Positions 24,718 through 33,228 of a stretch of 64,000 bases of DNA are shown here, in pieces. Positions within the stretch are counted from its first letter, which is position 1. Each line of letters opens with the position of its first letter. Source of the stretch: Ekhidna sp965212185 (GTDB lineage Bacteria; Bacteroidota; Bacteroidia; Cytophagales; Cyclobacteriaceae); the NCBI RefSeq assembly GCF_965212185.1, contig NZ_OZ243102.1, positions 124,001 through 188,000 on the forward strand, in the 5' to 3' direction. The position numbers and the translations under genes are program-made. Below the pieces are notes generated by a model. That model had not been told where the DNA came from, ran no database searches, and worked only from the letters and a program-made list of their open reading frames with translations.

Positions 24718-26256
24718 ATGTCCCAGGATATCCAATCAATTTTAAATAAGCTTCAGGTAGAAGCAAATAATAAAGGTGCAGCATATGGCAGCAACTGGCT
24801 TAGCTCCTCAGGAGAGAATTTAGCTTCTTATTCTCCCGTAGATGGTAAAGTGATCGCTAATGTCCAACTGGCTGATGAAAAAGCATATGAGCAGGTGATT
24901 AACGAAGCACAATCTGCCTTTAAAGAATGGAGGTTGTTACCTGCTCCTCAAAGAGGTGAGGTTGTTCGTCAGCTTGGCAATGAGCTGAGAGAGTATAAGC
25001 AAGAGCTTGGATCGCTTGTTTCTTATGAAATGGGTAAATCACTACAAGAAGGTCTTGGAGAAGTGCAGGAAATGATTGATATCTGCGATTTTGCTGTAGG
25101 TCTATCACGTCAGCTTTACGGATTGACCATGCATTCTGAACGACCTTCACATAGGATGTATGAGCAATGGCATCCACTGGGCATAGTAGGAATCATTTCT
25201 GCATTCAACTTTCCTGTGGCGGTATGGTCATGGAATGCAGCCTTGGCTTGGGTATGTGGTGATGTTTGCGTTTGGAAACCTTCTGAAAAAGCGCCAATAT
25301 CGGCAGTGGCTTGCCAAAAAATAGCGCAGAGAGTATTTGAGAAAAATGGAATCCACCCAGGAGTATGTGGTCTCTTAATTGGTGATGTTGAAATTGGCAA
25401 AAAATTAGCTGCTGATACCCGAGTGCCATTAATTTCTGCGACTGGATCAACTCGAATGGGTAAAGCAGTGGGCGAGGTAGTAGGAGCCAGACTTGGAAAG
25501 CATATTCTTGAATTAGGTGGAAACAATGCCATCATTATTTCTGAGCATGCAGATTTAAATCTAGTGATTCCGGGCGCAGTGTTTGGTGCGGTGGGAACAG
25601 CTGGACAAAGATGTACATCCACCCGAAGACTCATTATACATGAGAGTGTATATGAAGAAGTGAAGGAGAAAATCACGAATGCTTACGGACAATTACGAAT
25701 CGGAGATCCTTTGGATGAAAACAATCATGTTGGACCACTTATCGATACGGATGCAGTAAAAATGTACCAGTCTGCGATTGAAAAAGTAAAAGCAGAAGGA
25801 GGTAAGACTGTCATAGAAGGAGAAGTGCTTTCTGGACCAGGTTATGAGTCCGGATGCTACGTGAAGCCGGCTATCTATGAAGTCAAAAATGATTTTGAGA
25901 TTGTTTGCAATGAGACTTTTGCACCAATCCTTTATATGATCAAGTACTCAACGATAGAAGAGGCCATCGAAATGCAGAATGCAGTACCACAAGGACTTTC
26001 TTCTGCAATCATGACAACTAATGTTCGTGAATCTGAATTATTCTTGTCTCAAGCAGGATCTGATTGTGGAATTGCCAATGTGAATATCGGCACATCAGGA
26101 GCGGAAATTGGTGGAGCATTCGGCGGTGAGAAAGAAACCGGAGGCGGAAGAGAATCTGGCTCAGATGCATGGAAGGCATACATGAGAAGACAAACGAATA
26201 CAATTAACTATTCCACTGAGTTGCCTTTGGCTCAGGGAATCAAGTTTGAGCTTTAG
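24718..26256 (+). CDS. L-piperidine-6-carboxylate / alpha-aminoadipate-semialdehyde dehydrogenase (ALDH7A1-like)
   Basis: The 512-residue aldehyde dehydrogenase carries the ALDH7-type segments IISAFNFPVAVWSWNAALAW, HILELGGNNA with the catalytic Glu, and TAGQRCTSTRRL with the catalytic Cys. ALDH7/AmaB-like enzymes oxidise the semialdehyde made from lysine or pipecolate to alpha-aminoadipate. The frame is open back to a GTG at 24610, but the extra 36 residues do not match the family and overlap the EF-hand gene; the ATG at 24718 lies just after a -7 box. It ends in a 4-bp overlap with the small convergent gene. Confidence 0.9.
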   Translation: MSQDIQSILNKLQVEANNKGAAYGSNWLSSSGENLASYSPVDGKVIANVQLADEKAYEQVINEAQSAFKEWRLLPAPQRGEVVRQLGNELREYKQELGSLVSYEMGKSLQEGLGEVQEMIDICDFAVGLSRQLYGLTMHSERPSHRMYEQWHPLGIVGIISAFNFPVAVWSWNAALAWVCGDVCVWKPSEKAPISAVACQKIAQRVFEKNGIHPGVCGLLIGDVEIGKKLAADTRVPLISATGSTRMGKAVGEVVGARLGKHILELGGNNAIIISEHADLNLVIPGAVFGAVGTAGQRCTSTRRLIIHESVYEEVKEKITNAYGQLRIGDPLDENNHVGPLIDTDAVKMYQSAIEKVKAEGGKTVIEGEVLSGPGYESGCYVKPAIYEVKNDFEIVCNETFAPILYMIKYSTIEEAIEMQNAVPQGLSSAIMTTNVRESELFLSQAGSDCGIANVNIGTSGAEIGGAFGGEKETGGGRESGSDAWKAYMRRQTNTINYSTELPLAQGIKFEL

Positions 26257-26534
26257 TAAAGAAGAAAGATAATCAGCCCAAAAAGGCTGATAATTGAAAG
26301 GAATAAAAAGGTCTGTCGCTTACGGACCTTTTTTTGTTTTGCATAGAATTTTTGGAGAAATATTCTTTTCATTTCAGGATCAAATTCTCTTGTTCTTTCA
26401 GCTATTTTCTTTTTAATGTAGAAGTAATTATTCTCTTCATAAATCTTCTTCATGGACTTTTTTCCACCCTTCAGTAGATTTCTATTGCTCCTGTAGGATT
26501 TGACCATATTGTCCATTACTCCAAAACCGCCCAT
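26253..26534 (-). CDS. Small basic membrane protein
   Basis: A 93-residue protein with a basic N-terminal two thirds (many Lys/Arg) and one C-terminal membrane helix, FLFLSIISLFGLIIFLLY. I do not recognise a family. It overlaps the stop of the ALDH gene by 4 bp. A hairpin with A and T runs (26305-26335) lies within its coding sequence and may act as terminator for the ALDH gene. It could be a tail-anchored protein. Confidence 0.6.
   Translation of the reverse strand: MGGFGVMDNMVKSYRSNRNLLKGGKKSMKKIYEENNYFYIKKKIAERTREFDPEMKRIFLQKFYAKQKKVRKRQTFLFLSIISLFGLIIFLLY
26305..26335 (+). terminator. Terminator-like hairpin inside a convergent coding sequence
   Basis: The stem AAAAAGGTCTGT / ACGGACCTTTTT (one G-T wobble, loop CGCTT) is followed by further Ts, 49 bases after the ALDH stop. 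It lies inside the 3' part of the small minus-strand gene 26253-26534. Confidence 0.65.
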
Positions 26535-26564
26535 ATTTCCTTTTTTTTAGATTAAAATAATTAG

Positions 26565-27713
26565 TTATCTGGAATTCAATTCATACTCATACACCAACCT
26601 ACCTAGCTCACCTAAAAAAGGCAGACCAACTGAGTCATATTCATAGATGCCGTCGTTGAAGATTTGGTTTTCATTGACATGAATAGTTGCTGCCAGGAAA
26701 AATTCAATGTTATTCTCGGAATCTCGGAAGTAGGCAATATCAGTCAGGTAACCATATGCCCAGCCTACTTTATTCATGATTGTCACTGTTTCAGGGTAAT
26801 TTGTATTTTCAGCATCACCATACACTAGAAATTTCACATAATTATCAGCAAGTGTATCAATGGGATTAGGCAAATCCTTTGGTCTAAGCTTCATGATTTC
26901 TATCAATTCATTCTGATCACTTTCTTTGAATGAAAATCTTTGATCCTCATCAAAAACCTCTGGTTTGATGACTCTTTCTAAAGCACACAGCAAGCTTGAG
27001 ACAGGCACATAATTTTTCACAGTAAAGTCAAATGGTTCCTGAATCAACTCACCATATTGATTGATGTATCCCTTTCCTTTTTTTTGATTCTGAGGGTTGA
27101 GATTGCTAATGAAATGTTGCTTTGTTGATTCTAACTCAAGCACCTCATCTTCATCCTTTACAGTGCCCTTGAATGTCCATGAGTTAGACTCTGGTGTATG
27201 AGCAAAAGCACTTTCTCCTAGTTGATGAATGATTCTTGATTTTACACCTAGTTTTGAAAGTGTGTTATTTATGTAATCCTTGCCCATTAGGTTATAAAGG
27301 ATATTGCTGGCTTGGTTATCACTGTACACAAAAATCTTCTGGATTAGGTTTTTCACCATTATTGAATCTTGAAAAAGTGAATCAAAAAACAAACTTCTTG
27401 GATGGTGTTCACTTGAATCTGTTTTGAGAACTGTATTTATTGACAACCCTTTTTCATTCAGCCATTGTACCGATGTAAAGACATTAAGTATTTTGATACT
27501 ACTTGCCGGATAGAAATATTGGGAAGTGTCGCCATAAATATGGTGAATGATTGTATCACTATCTATTTCTCCGTATATGATTTGAACTTCATGATTTTCT
27601 GAAGTTAAAGTTTCTTGAAAAGTTGCTGATCCTTCACTCAATATTGATTTAAGCTTAGATCTTTCACTACATCCAAGGAGTAATATTGTCAATACGATTA
27701 GCACATTTTTCAT
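26565..27713 (-). CDS. Class A beta-lactamase-fold serine hydrolase, lipoprotein
   Basis: The 382-residue product starts at the ATG at 27713, which gives a lipoprotein signal ending in LLLGC. It has the active-site motifs of the serine beta-lactamase / penicillin-binding fold: SxxK as SSIK in YPASSIKI, SDN in YSDNQASN and KTG-like KVG in NKVGWAYG. This is the beta-lactamase2 group, in which true beta-lactamases are a minority, so a D,D-peptidase or esterase-like activity in the envelope is equally possible. The frame is open to 27821, but that extension would overlap the upstream gene and lose the signal peptide. It lies 43 bp after the GNAT-like gene and may be co-transcribed with the ACP-P450 operon. 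Confidence 0.85.
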   Translation of the reverse strand: MKNVLIVLTILLLGCSERSKLKSILSEGSATFQETLTSENHEVQIIYGEIDSDTIIHHIYGDTSQYFYPASSIKILNVFTSVQWLNEKGLSINTVLKTDSSEHHPRSLFFDSLFQDSIMVKNLIQKIFVYSDNQASNILYNLMGKDYINNTLSKLGVKSRIIHQLGESAFAHTPESNSWTFKGTVKDEDEVLELESTKQHFISNLNPQNQKKGKGYINQYGELIQEPFDFTVKNYVPVSSLLCALERVIKPEVFDEDQRFSFKESDQNELIEIMKLRPKDLPNPIDTLADNYVKFLVYGDAENTNYPETVTIMNKVGWAYGYLTDIAYFRDSENNIEFFLAATIHVNENQIFNDGIYEYDSVGLPFLGELGRLVYEYELNSR

Positions 27714-27756
27714 AGATGAGTTACTATTCTTATAAAAAACTATCGGATTGAAATAC

Positions 27757-28248
27757 TTAATTGAATCTCGCCCCTTTGAAATAATAAACATAGATTGGAT
27801 TATCCTTCTTTGAGAATCCAATGAGTGTCATGCCTGATGGAGTTTTAGTGGAACCTACACTTTTCAAATGAGGGTTTTCCATTTCAGCAATTAAACCAAT
27901 AGGTCTATCCTCTTCACCAATTGATTTTGAATAGGTCTCTAAAACTTGAATCGTTTCTTTAGTTATTTTGATAAACAGACCTGGCACTCTATAGACAGGC
28001 GAAATCATTCCTCGAAAGACAAACAAATTATTCTTGAGCGTGGGATAATCAGTTAAGTAGGAAGTTGTCACACCGATGATCTGATTATTTGCGTTTCTGG
28101 CTACAATCACAACTTGTTTTGCTCTTTTTACAATATCCTCAGAAGGCGGAATTGCATTGTACTGATTCCAGAATGAAATGATTTCCTGAATCAGCTCATC
28201 TGTTTTCTCAACCCAAACATTATGTATTGTAATTTTTTGTGAACTCAC
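27757..28248 (-). CDS. GNAT-like acyltransferase domain protein
   Basis: A 163-residue protein with a GNAT-like pattern. A helix (about 13-30) is followed by VVIVARNANNQIIGVTTSYL, as in the beta2-beta3 hairpin of GNATs, and by the segment FRGMISPVYRVPGLFIKIT, which replaces the usual acetyl-CoA R/Q-x-x-G-x-G/A loop. The CoA-binding loop is not canonical, so the donor could be an acyl carrier protein rather than CoA. Its ATG overlaps the stop of the P450 gene by 4 bp, which places it in an ACP-P450-GNAT operon. The reaction is unknown. Confidence 0.7.
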   Translation of the reverse strand: MSSQKITIHNVWVEKTDELIQEIISFWNQYNAIPPSEDIVKRAKQVVIVARNANNQIIGVTTSYLTDYPTLKNNLFVFRGMISPVYRVPGLFIKITKETIQVLETYSKSIGEEDRPIGLIAEMENPHLKSVGSTKTPSGMTLIGFSKKDNPIYVYYFKGARFN

Positions 28249-29420
28249 TTTAAACGTAGGTTAAAAGACTTATAGCTTTTGATCGTATACTGATCTCTTA
28301 AGATTGGTTCATTTTCAATACTCAATCGATCAATCATAGGTAATAATTTTTCAATAAGAACTTCTGCTTCTATTTCAGCAAGTTGGCTTCCAAGACAATA
28401 ATGAATACCGTAACCGAAGGATAGATGCTCTCGCTTTGCTCTGTCCCATACGATTTCTTCTGGTTTTTCAAATTGAGAAGGGTCCACATTCGCTGCAGCT
28501 ATACAAACGGTGAGTGCAGAATTTGCAGGGATCGCTTGGCCTCCCAAATCGATCAATTCTGTGTTGGTTCTACCAGTAATCTGTACAGGTGAATAAAGTC
28601 GTAGTATTTCGTTTATGTAAGATTTTACACCATACGTTTCAATATTACTCCGATGATCTTTATTGTTTAGAAGGTGATAAATACAAAGAGTCAACAGACT
28701 GGAAGTTGTTTCGTATCCAGCGATGAAAATGAATAATAGTAAATTGATCATTTCATTTTCAGGATACTTATGGATCATGAGCTGAGTGAGCTTCGTTGGA
28801 GTATATCCCTTGGCTAGAATATTTTTTTTCATGAATAATTGTAGCCGCTGAGAAGATTCCGCAATTGTTAAAATATCCCTGTAAGAGAGATATGGACCAA
28901 GTATTTGGACCAGATTAATTCCATCCATGGCGTAGCGTTCGGTTTCATCCTTCGGTAGACCCAATAATGTACTAATCACATTTAAGGGGATTTTTCGACA
29001 AAGACTGCCAATGGCATCAAACTGATTAGGCAATTCGTCCAATATTTCAGTGATCACCTCATCCGATACTTTTTTTAATTCAGCGATTCCAGGCCAGGAC
29101 TTAGCCATGTCTGATTTGATTATTTGTTGATCAGGAGGGTTTATTTGAACGAGCATGCCTGAAACAGAGTCTACTAAATGTGTCAGGTCTTGACCCCTTA
29201 AAGACGCTTCATTCACCATTTTTTCAACCCAGGATAATCTAAGACCGGTCTCAAAGGAAGGATTTTGTAAGACTTGCTTACATTCTTGATAACCCAAAAC
29301 CACATAGTCTCCAGTGCTAGCTTTGAAAACTTCATTCACCTTTCTGATTTCCTTATAGGCACTATAGGGGTCACGTATGAAGTCTTTGCTAGTAGGTTTC
29401 CAAAGATCCGCAACAGTCAT
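28245..29420 (-). CDS. Cytochrome P450
   Basis: The 391-residue bacterial P450 has the heme-ligand motif FGYGIHYCLG with Cys342, the K-helix ExxR at Glu271-Arg274 and the I-helix oxygen-activation motif AGYETT (234-239). There is no membrane anchor, so it is a soluble enzyme that needs separate redox partners; none are encoded nearby. It overlaps an acyl carrier protein gene upstream (4 bp) and a GNAT-like gene downstream (4 bp). This arrangement suggests that the P450 oxidises a carrier-bound acyl or aminoacyl substrate, as known for several P450s of peptide and polyketide pathways. That role is inferred from context only. Confidence 0.95.
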   Translation of the reverse strand: MTVADLWKPTSKDFIRDPYSAYKEIRKVNEVFKASTGDYVVLGYQECKQVLQNPSFETGLRLSWVEKMVNEASLRGQDLTHLVDSVSGMLVQINPPDQQIIKSDMAKSWPGIAELKKVSDEVITEILDELPNQFDAIGSLCRKIPLNVISTLLGLPKDETERYAMDGINLVQILGPYLSYRDILTIAESSQRLQLFMKKNILAKGYTPTKLTQLMIHKYPENEMINLLLFIFIAGYETTSSLLTLCIYHLLNNKDHRSNIETYGVKSYINEILRLYSPVQITGRTNTELIDLGGQAIPANSALTVCIAAANVDPSQFEKPEEIVWDRAKREHLSFGYGIHYCLGSQLAEIEAEVLIEKLLPMIDRLSIENEPILRDQYTIKSYKSFNLRLK

Positions 29421-29659
29421 GATAATTCTTTATGAATGAATTCAGAAAATGATAGGATTGTTGGATTATCGTAAATACTCAGAGGATCAATATATATATC
29501 CAATTTCTCCTCCATCTTGGCTAGCAAAAAAATACTATTAACAGAATCAAGCCCCAGATCATGAAAACTTCTAAGCTCGTCAAGGTCTTGTGGATTTAAT
29601 CTTAATTCCTCGGCTATGATGTCTTTAACATGTTGTTTGATTTCAGGTAGTGAGGCCAT
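29417..29659 (-). CDS. Acyl carrier protein (stand-alone)
   Basis: An 80-residue acidic carrier protein. The phosphopantetheine attachment site is Ser39 in LGLDSVNSIFLL, and the helix II-loop-helix III pattern of ACP/PCPs follows. It is not the fatty-acid AcpP: the motif is LDSV rather than ADSLD/LDSLD and it sits with a P450. It is the first gene of the operon and overlaps the P450 gene by 4 bp (ATGA). No adenylation or ketosynthase gene is adjacent, so loading must come from elsewhere. Confidence 0.92.
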   Translation of the reverse strand: MASLPEIKQHVKDIIAEELRLNPQDLDELRSFHDLGLDSVNSIFLLAKMEEKLDIYIDPLSIYDNPTILSFSEFIHKELS

Positions 29660-29789
29660 AGAAAAATATCTTAATCTGAATCGATCTGAAATAACATCTT
29701 AAGCAATCTAAATCATATGGCTTTAACGGGAAGATCAATATTACAATGAATGATTAAATTCAAACAATTTTCAATGTCGTTTAATACCA

Positions 29790-30536
29790 ATGAACTCACC
29801 TAATTTACATAAATGTCTCAATTGCGAAGCGCCTATTGATGCTAATTATTGTAGCAATTGTGGGCAGTCCACATCCGTTCACAGAATAACTTTTCGTGAA
29901 ACATTCAACGATTTCTTTAGCTCATCCTTCGCGCTTGAGGGCCCATTAATGTCAACCATTAGGTTATTGACACTTAATCCGGGAAGACTTTTCCGAGAAT
30001 TTTTGAGTGGTAAAAGAAAGTCTTATTATAAGCCTGTTGCTTTTTTTGTCCTACTTACTGCTATTTATATCATCGTTAGATCTGGAATTGGATATGACCC
30101 ATTTCAGAATCAGTCCCAGATGAATGGTGAAGGTGTTCATGAAAAGGCAAAACCATTTATAGAGGCTGGGAAATTCATGGTAGCTAACATTAATAACATT
30201 ATGTTCTTCCTAGTCTTTTCAATTGGGTTTTCGCACAAGCTGTTTTTTCGTAAAAAATATCTTCTTGCAGAGTATGTTACAATCGGTTTTTTCATAGCTG
30301 GTATTTATTTGATCTTTGGATTGCTGCTAATGATATACAGTGTTACCATTTCATTTGTAACACCTCAATATGCTACGATATTTCTATTTATCTACCTATT
30401 TTATTCAGCCATATCGTTTCATCAACGCCTATCATTCGGAAGTTTTATCAAATACCTTCTATTAAGTGTGTTATCTATTTTTCTTTACATTTTATTGGGT
30501 TTCGGATTTTCTTTATTCGTTGTAGTTTTTTCTTAA
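29790..30536 (+). CDS. DUF3667 membrane protein with an N-terminal zinc ribbon
   Basis: A 248-residue protein with CLNCEAPIDANYCSNCG at residues about 9-25 (two CxxC pairs, a zinc ribbon), followed by a GPLMSTIRLLTLNPGRLFREFLSGKR-type segment (only its ends are quoted as family marks) that is typical of DUF3667, then four to five membrane helices. The family is widespread in Bacteroidota and has no assigned function. The gene stands alone, divergent from the ACP operon. Confidence 0.88.
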   Translation: MNSPNLHKCLNCEAPIDANYCSNCGQSTSVHRITFRETFNDFFSSSFALEGPLMSTIRLLTLNPGRLFREFLSGKRKSYYKPVAFFVLLTAIYIIVRSGIGYDPFQNQSQMNGEGVHEKAKPFIEAGKFMVANINNIMFFLVFSIGFSHKLFFRKKYLLAEYVTIGFFIAGIYLIFGLLLMIYSVTISFVTPQYATIFLFIYLFYSAISFHQRLSFGSFIKYLLLSVLSIFLYILLGFGFSLFVVVFS

Positions 30537-30723
30537 AAAAATAACTTCGATATCAAACGGCTTCATTAGGTTGAATCATTTTTCCCGGGTGGCATTCGTC
30601 ATGCTTTACCCTAATATATATCACTTATCGGCGTGTTAAAGGTCATGCGTCTCTCTGCATAATATCATAATAGGCTACTTACCGCACTTCTAATTTAGCA
30701 TTGAAAATAAGAAGTAATAAGTA

Positions 30724-31254
30724 ATGAAATACCTATTGATAATGACGGTATTAGGTGGATTTTTCGCCTTTGGCCAACTAAAGTTAGACACAGATAAGAG
30801 TTCCCTGATTATTGAAGGTACTTCCTCTTTACACGATTGGGAAATGACAGTTGAAGAATTTGACGTAACAGGAGTAATCACTGATACACAGGTTCAAAAC
30901 CTCGAGGTAACTATCAAATCTAAATCAATGAAGAGTGGAAAATCCATTATGGATGATAAGGCTTACAACGCGGTAGAAGCTGATGATTATCCAGAGATAA
31001 TCTTTTCTGCTAAGTCTCTAAAAATCGGTGGTGAAAGAATCACCGGTCGAGGCTCACTTCAGATTGCTGAAGAAAGTAGAATGATAGACCTGGATGTCAA
31101 GATTGTTAAAAATGGAGCATCAGAAATCCAGTTGGTTGGATTGGTTCCATTAAGAATGTCTGACTTCAATATCACTCCTCCTACGGCAATGTTTGGCACA
31201 TTAAAAACAGGAGATGAAATAGTAATCAAATACGACATCTCATTAACTAAATAA
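30724..31254 (+). CDS. YceI-family periplasmic protein
   Basis: A 176-residue secreted protein with a signal peptide (MKYLLIMTVLGGFFAFG) and the YceI lipocalin-like beta barrel. GTSSLHDWEMTV begins the fold, and the second half has NITPPTAMFGTLKTGDEIVI. YceI barrels bind long isoprenoid-like or amphipathic ligands. It lies 25 bp before the porin gene on the same strand, so the two are probably one transcript. A second YceI-like gene faces it across the porin. Confidence 0.93.
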   Translation: MKYLLIMTVLGGFFAFGQLKLDTDKSSLIIEGTSSLHDWEMTVEEFDVTGVITDTQVQNLEVTIKSKSMKSGKSIMDDKAYNAVEADDYPEIIFSAKSLKIGGERITGRGSLQIAEESRMIDLDVKIVKNGASEIQLVGLVPLRMSDFNITPPTAMFGTLKTGDEIVIKYDISLTK

Positions 31255-31279
31255 TTAATTCATTAAAACAACCTGAATC

Positions 31280-32539
31280 ATGAAAAATTCGATTTTTAAA
31301 CTAATATTAACGGGCGTGATTTTGTTCGGGACTATAGCAGTCTACGCTCAGTTGCCTTCTATTCAATACTATAGGTATAATGATCAGAGAGGCATAAATG
31401 TCTTTGAAACAAGCAAAGAAGATACTGTTAAATATGAAGGAATTAAACTACGCGTCGGTGGTGATTTCTCAATGATATTTCAAGGATTATCTCAAAGTAA
31501 TGACCTTGTAGGAGACACGCTAATAGACTTGGCAAACAACTTCGCTTTGCCGACAGCAAACCTCAACTTTGATATGCAATTAGAAGATGGAGTAAGATTG
31601 CACTTAAGAACGTATCTATCTTCTCGACATCACCCGGAAGCTTGGGTAAAAGGTGGTTATTTACAATTTGATAAGCTGGATTTCATTAGCCCCGGATTTT
31701 TGGGAGGTTTCATGGAAATAGCGACAATCCAAGTTGGTATGGATGAAATCAATTATGGAGATACTCATTTTAGACGCTCTGATAATGCACGTGCAATCTA
31801 TAATCCATTTGTAGGAAATTATATAATGGATTCCTTTACTACTGAGCCGCACCTTGAAGTGACCATTCAAAATAATGGAATAATTGGGGTATTAGGAATG
31901 TCTAATGGTAGACTAAATCAATCTCCAACTGATGGTGATAATGGCCGAGTTATCTATGGTAAGCTTGGGTACGATAAGCAAATGAATGACGATCTAAGGT
32001 TTAGAATTACCGGGTCATTTTATAGCAGTAGTGATCAAGGAACCAGGGACTATCTATACAATGGAGACAGAGCTGGTGCACGATACTATAGTGTCTTAGA
32101 GGGTGAAAATGATTCTCGAGTGAGTGACTTCCTTCCAAGATTTAATCCTGGATTCGCTTATCAATCTGCATTCCAAATCAACCCATTTGTGAAGTTTGGA
32201 GGAGTTGAATTCTTTGGAGTATTTGAACAATCTTCTAATGGAGCTGATACCGGAGGTAGCTACACACAATTAGGTGCTGAGTTACTATACAGATTTGGAA
32301 GTACTGAGAACTTATTCATTGGAGGTCGATTTAACTCTGTGAGCGGTGAGCCTGCTGACGGTGCTCCAACTCAAGAAATTAACAGGACCAATCTAGGTTT
32401 TGGCTGGTTTTTAACTAAAAACGTAGCAACTAAATTGGAATATGTCACCAACAAATATGAAGGTGACGGCTGGAACGGTACTAAGTTTCAGGGTGCTCAG
32501 TTCGATGGAATCGTATTGGAAGCAACAATCGGTTTCTAG
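31280..32539 (+). CDS. Outer-membrane porin-like beta-barrel protein
   Basis: A 419-residue protein with a Sec signal peptide ending at about residue 24 (VYAQ) and a body of alternating amphipathic strands with aromatic girdle residues. It ends in a terminal aromatic residue, as expected of an outer-membrane barrel (LEATIGF). I cannot assign the substrate. It follows a yceI gene by 25 bp and is closed by a strong terminator, and the next gene is another YceI-type protein on the opposite strand. The group may handle an amphipathic small molecule at the outer membrane. Confidence 0.78.
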   Translation: MKNSIFKLILTGVILFGTIAVYAQLPSIQYYRYNDQRGINVFETSKEDTVKYEGIKLRVGGDFSMIFQGLSQSNDLVGDTLIDLANNFALPTANLNFDMQLEDGVRLHLRTYLSSRHHPEAWVKGGYLQFDKLDFISPGFLGGFMEIATIQVGMDEINYGDTHFRRSDNARAIYNPFVGNYIMDSFTTEPHLEVTIQNNGIIGVLGMSNGRLNQSPTDGDNGRVIYGKLGYDKQMNDDLRFRITGSFYSSSDQGTRDYLYNGDRAGARYYSVLEGENDSRVSDFLPRFNPGFAYQSAFQINPFVKFGGVEFFGVFEQSSNGADTGGSYTQLGAELLYRFGSTENLFIGGRFNSVSGEPADGAPTQEINRTNLGFGWFLTKNVATKLEYVTNKYEGDGWNGTKFQGAQFDGIVLEATIGF

Positions 32540-32563
32540 ACTAGCTCAGACTTAATGGATGAT

Positions 32564-32592
32564 AGCCACTCAAGTAATTGAGTGGCTTTTTC
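32564..32592 (+). terminator. Intrinsic terminator after the porin gene
   Basis: The perfect 10-bp stem AGCCACTCAA / TTGAGTGGCT with loop GTAA is followed by a T run, 24 bases after the porin stop. It ends at the stop codon of the convergent YceI-like gene. Confidence 0.88.
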
Positions 32593-33209
32593 TATAATGC
32601 AGATACCACCATGCTTATTGAAAACTCGATCCGAATATTATCAGTGACCTGGATTATACCAAACATTTTGGTAGGTGGTTCTATCTCAAAGTCTGTGATG
32701 AGAAGGTCCTTTTCTCCATTTAAGGTCATATGTGCAGAGGATTGATTGTATACTTTACCACCCATTATTTGGACTTTTTTCCTTACTCCTGCTAGGAATA
32801 CTTCTACCTCTGCATCTACATTAAGTTCTTCAAAGTCATTATTACCTGGATGCAATGTGATTGAATTGAGCTGCAGAAATAAATAAGGTTCGATATCCAC
32901 TTTCAGTAGTTCCTGAAAGTCATTGTTCATTGCTTTAATACCGCAATCGAATCGATTGACTGGATACTTTAGCCTTAACCCCTCAAATTCGAGCTTTTGA
33001 TTGAGCCAGATGTTTTTTACCAATATGGAATCATTGATTGCCGGCTGGTTCATACTGCATGCAAACTTGTTAACGTTTGTCTCCCCATGAATGGTGATTG
33101 AACTAGCGGTTATTTTTACTTGGTGATAATTTGCAGATCCGTTTTGAGCTTGTGCGTTGACAATAACCCCTATTGCAATAGTAAGCGATAATACCCTCCA
33201 GTAGATCAT
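32592..33209 (-). CDS. YceI-like periplasmic protein, second copy
   Basis: A 205-residue protein with a signal peptide (to about residue 21, NAQAQ) and a divergent YceI-like barrel: SITIHGETNVNKFAC at the start and ITDFEIEPPTKMFGIIQVTDNI near the end, which parallels NITPPTAMFGTLKTGDEI of the YceI protein at 30724. It has two internal Cys that the first copy lacks. It is convergent with the porin gene and follows fhs on the same strand with a 19-bp gap, though fhs is unrelated in function. Confidence 0.85.
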   Translation of the reverse strand: MIYWRVLSLTIAIGVIVNAQAQNGSANYHQVKITASSITIHGETNVNKFACSMNQPAINDSILVKNIWLNQKLEFEGLRLKYPVNRFDCGIKAMNNDFQELLKVDIEPYLFLQLNSITLHPGNNDFEELNVDAEVEVFLAGVRKKVQIMGGKVYNQSSAHMTLNGEKDLLITDFEIEPPTKMFGIIQVTDNIRIEFSISMVVSAL

Positions 33210-33228
33210 AACTTAAATATTATAAAGG

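Noticed and set aside
25116..25676. 186-residue open frame on the minus strand
   Set aside because: It is a shadow of the ALDH gene in the opposite strand, with no recognisable domain.
27714..27821. N-terminal extension of the beta-lactamase-fold protein
   Set aside because: It would overlap the GNAT-like gene and hide a clear lipoprotein signal that starts at the ATG at 27713.
30537..30723. Possible regulatory RNA between DUF3667 and yceI
   Set aside because: The 187 bp hold no convincing riboswitch fold or terminator; only a weak TAATTTAG box is seen.
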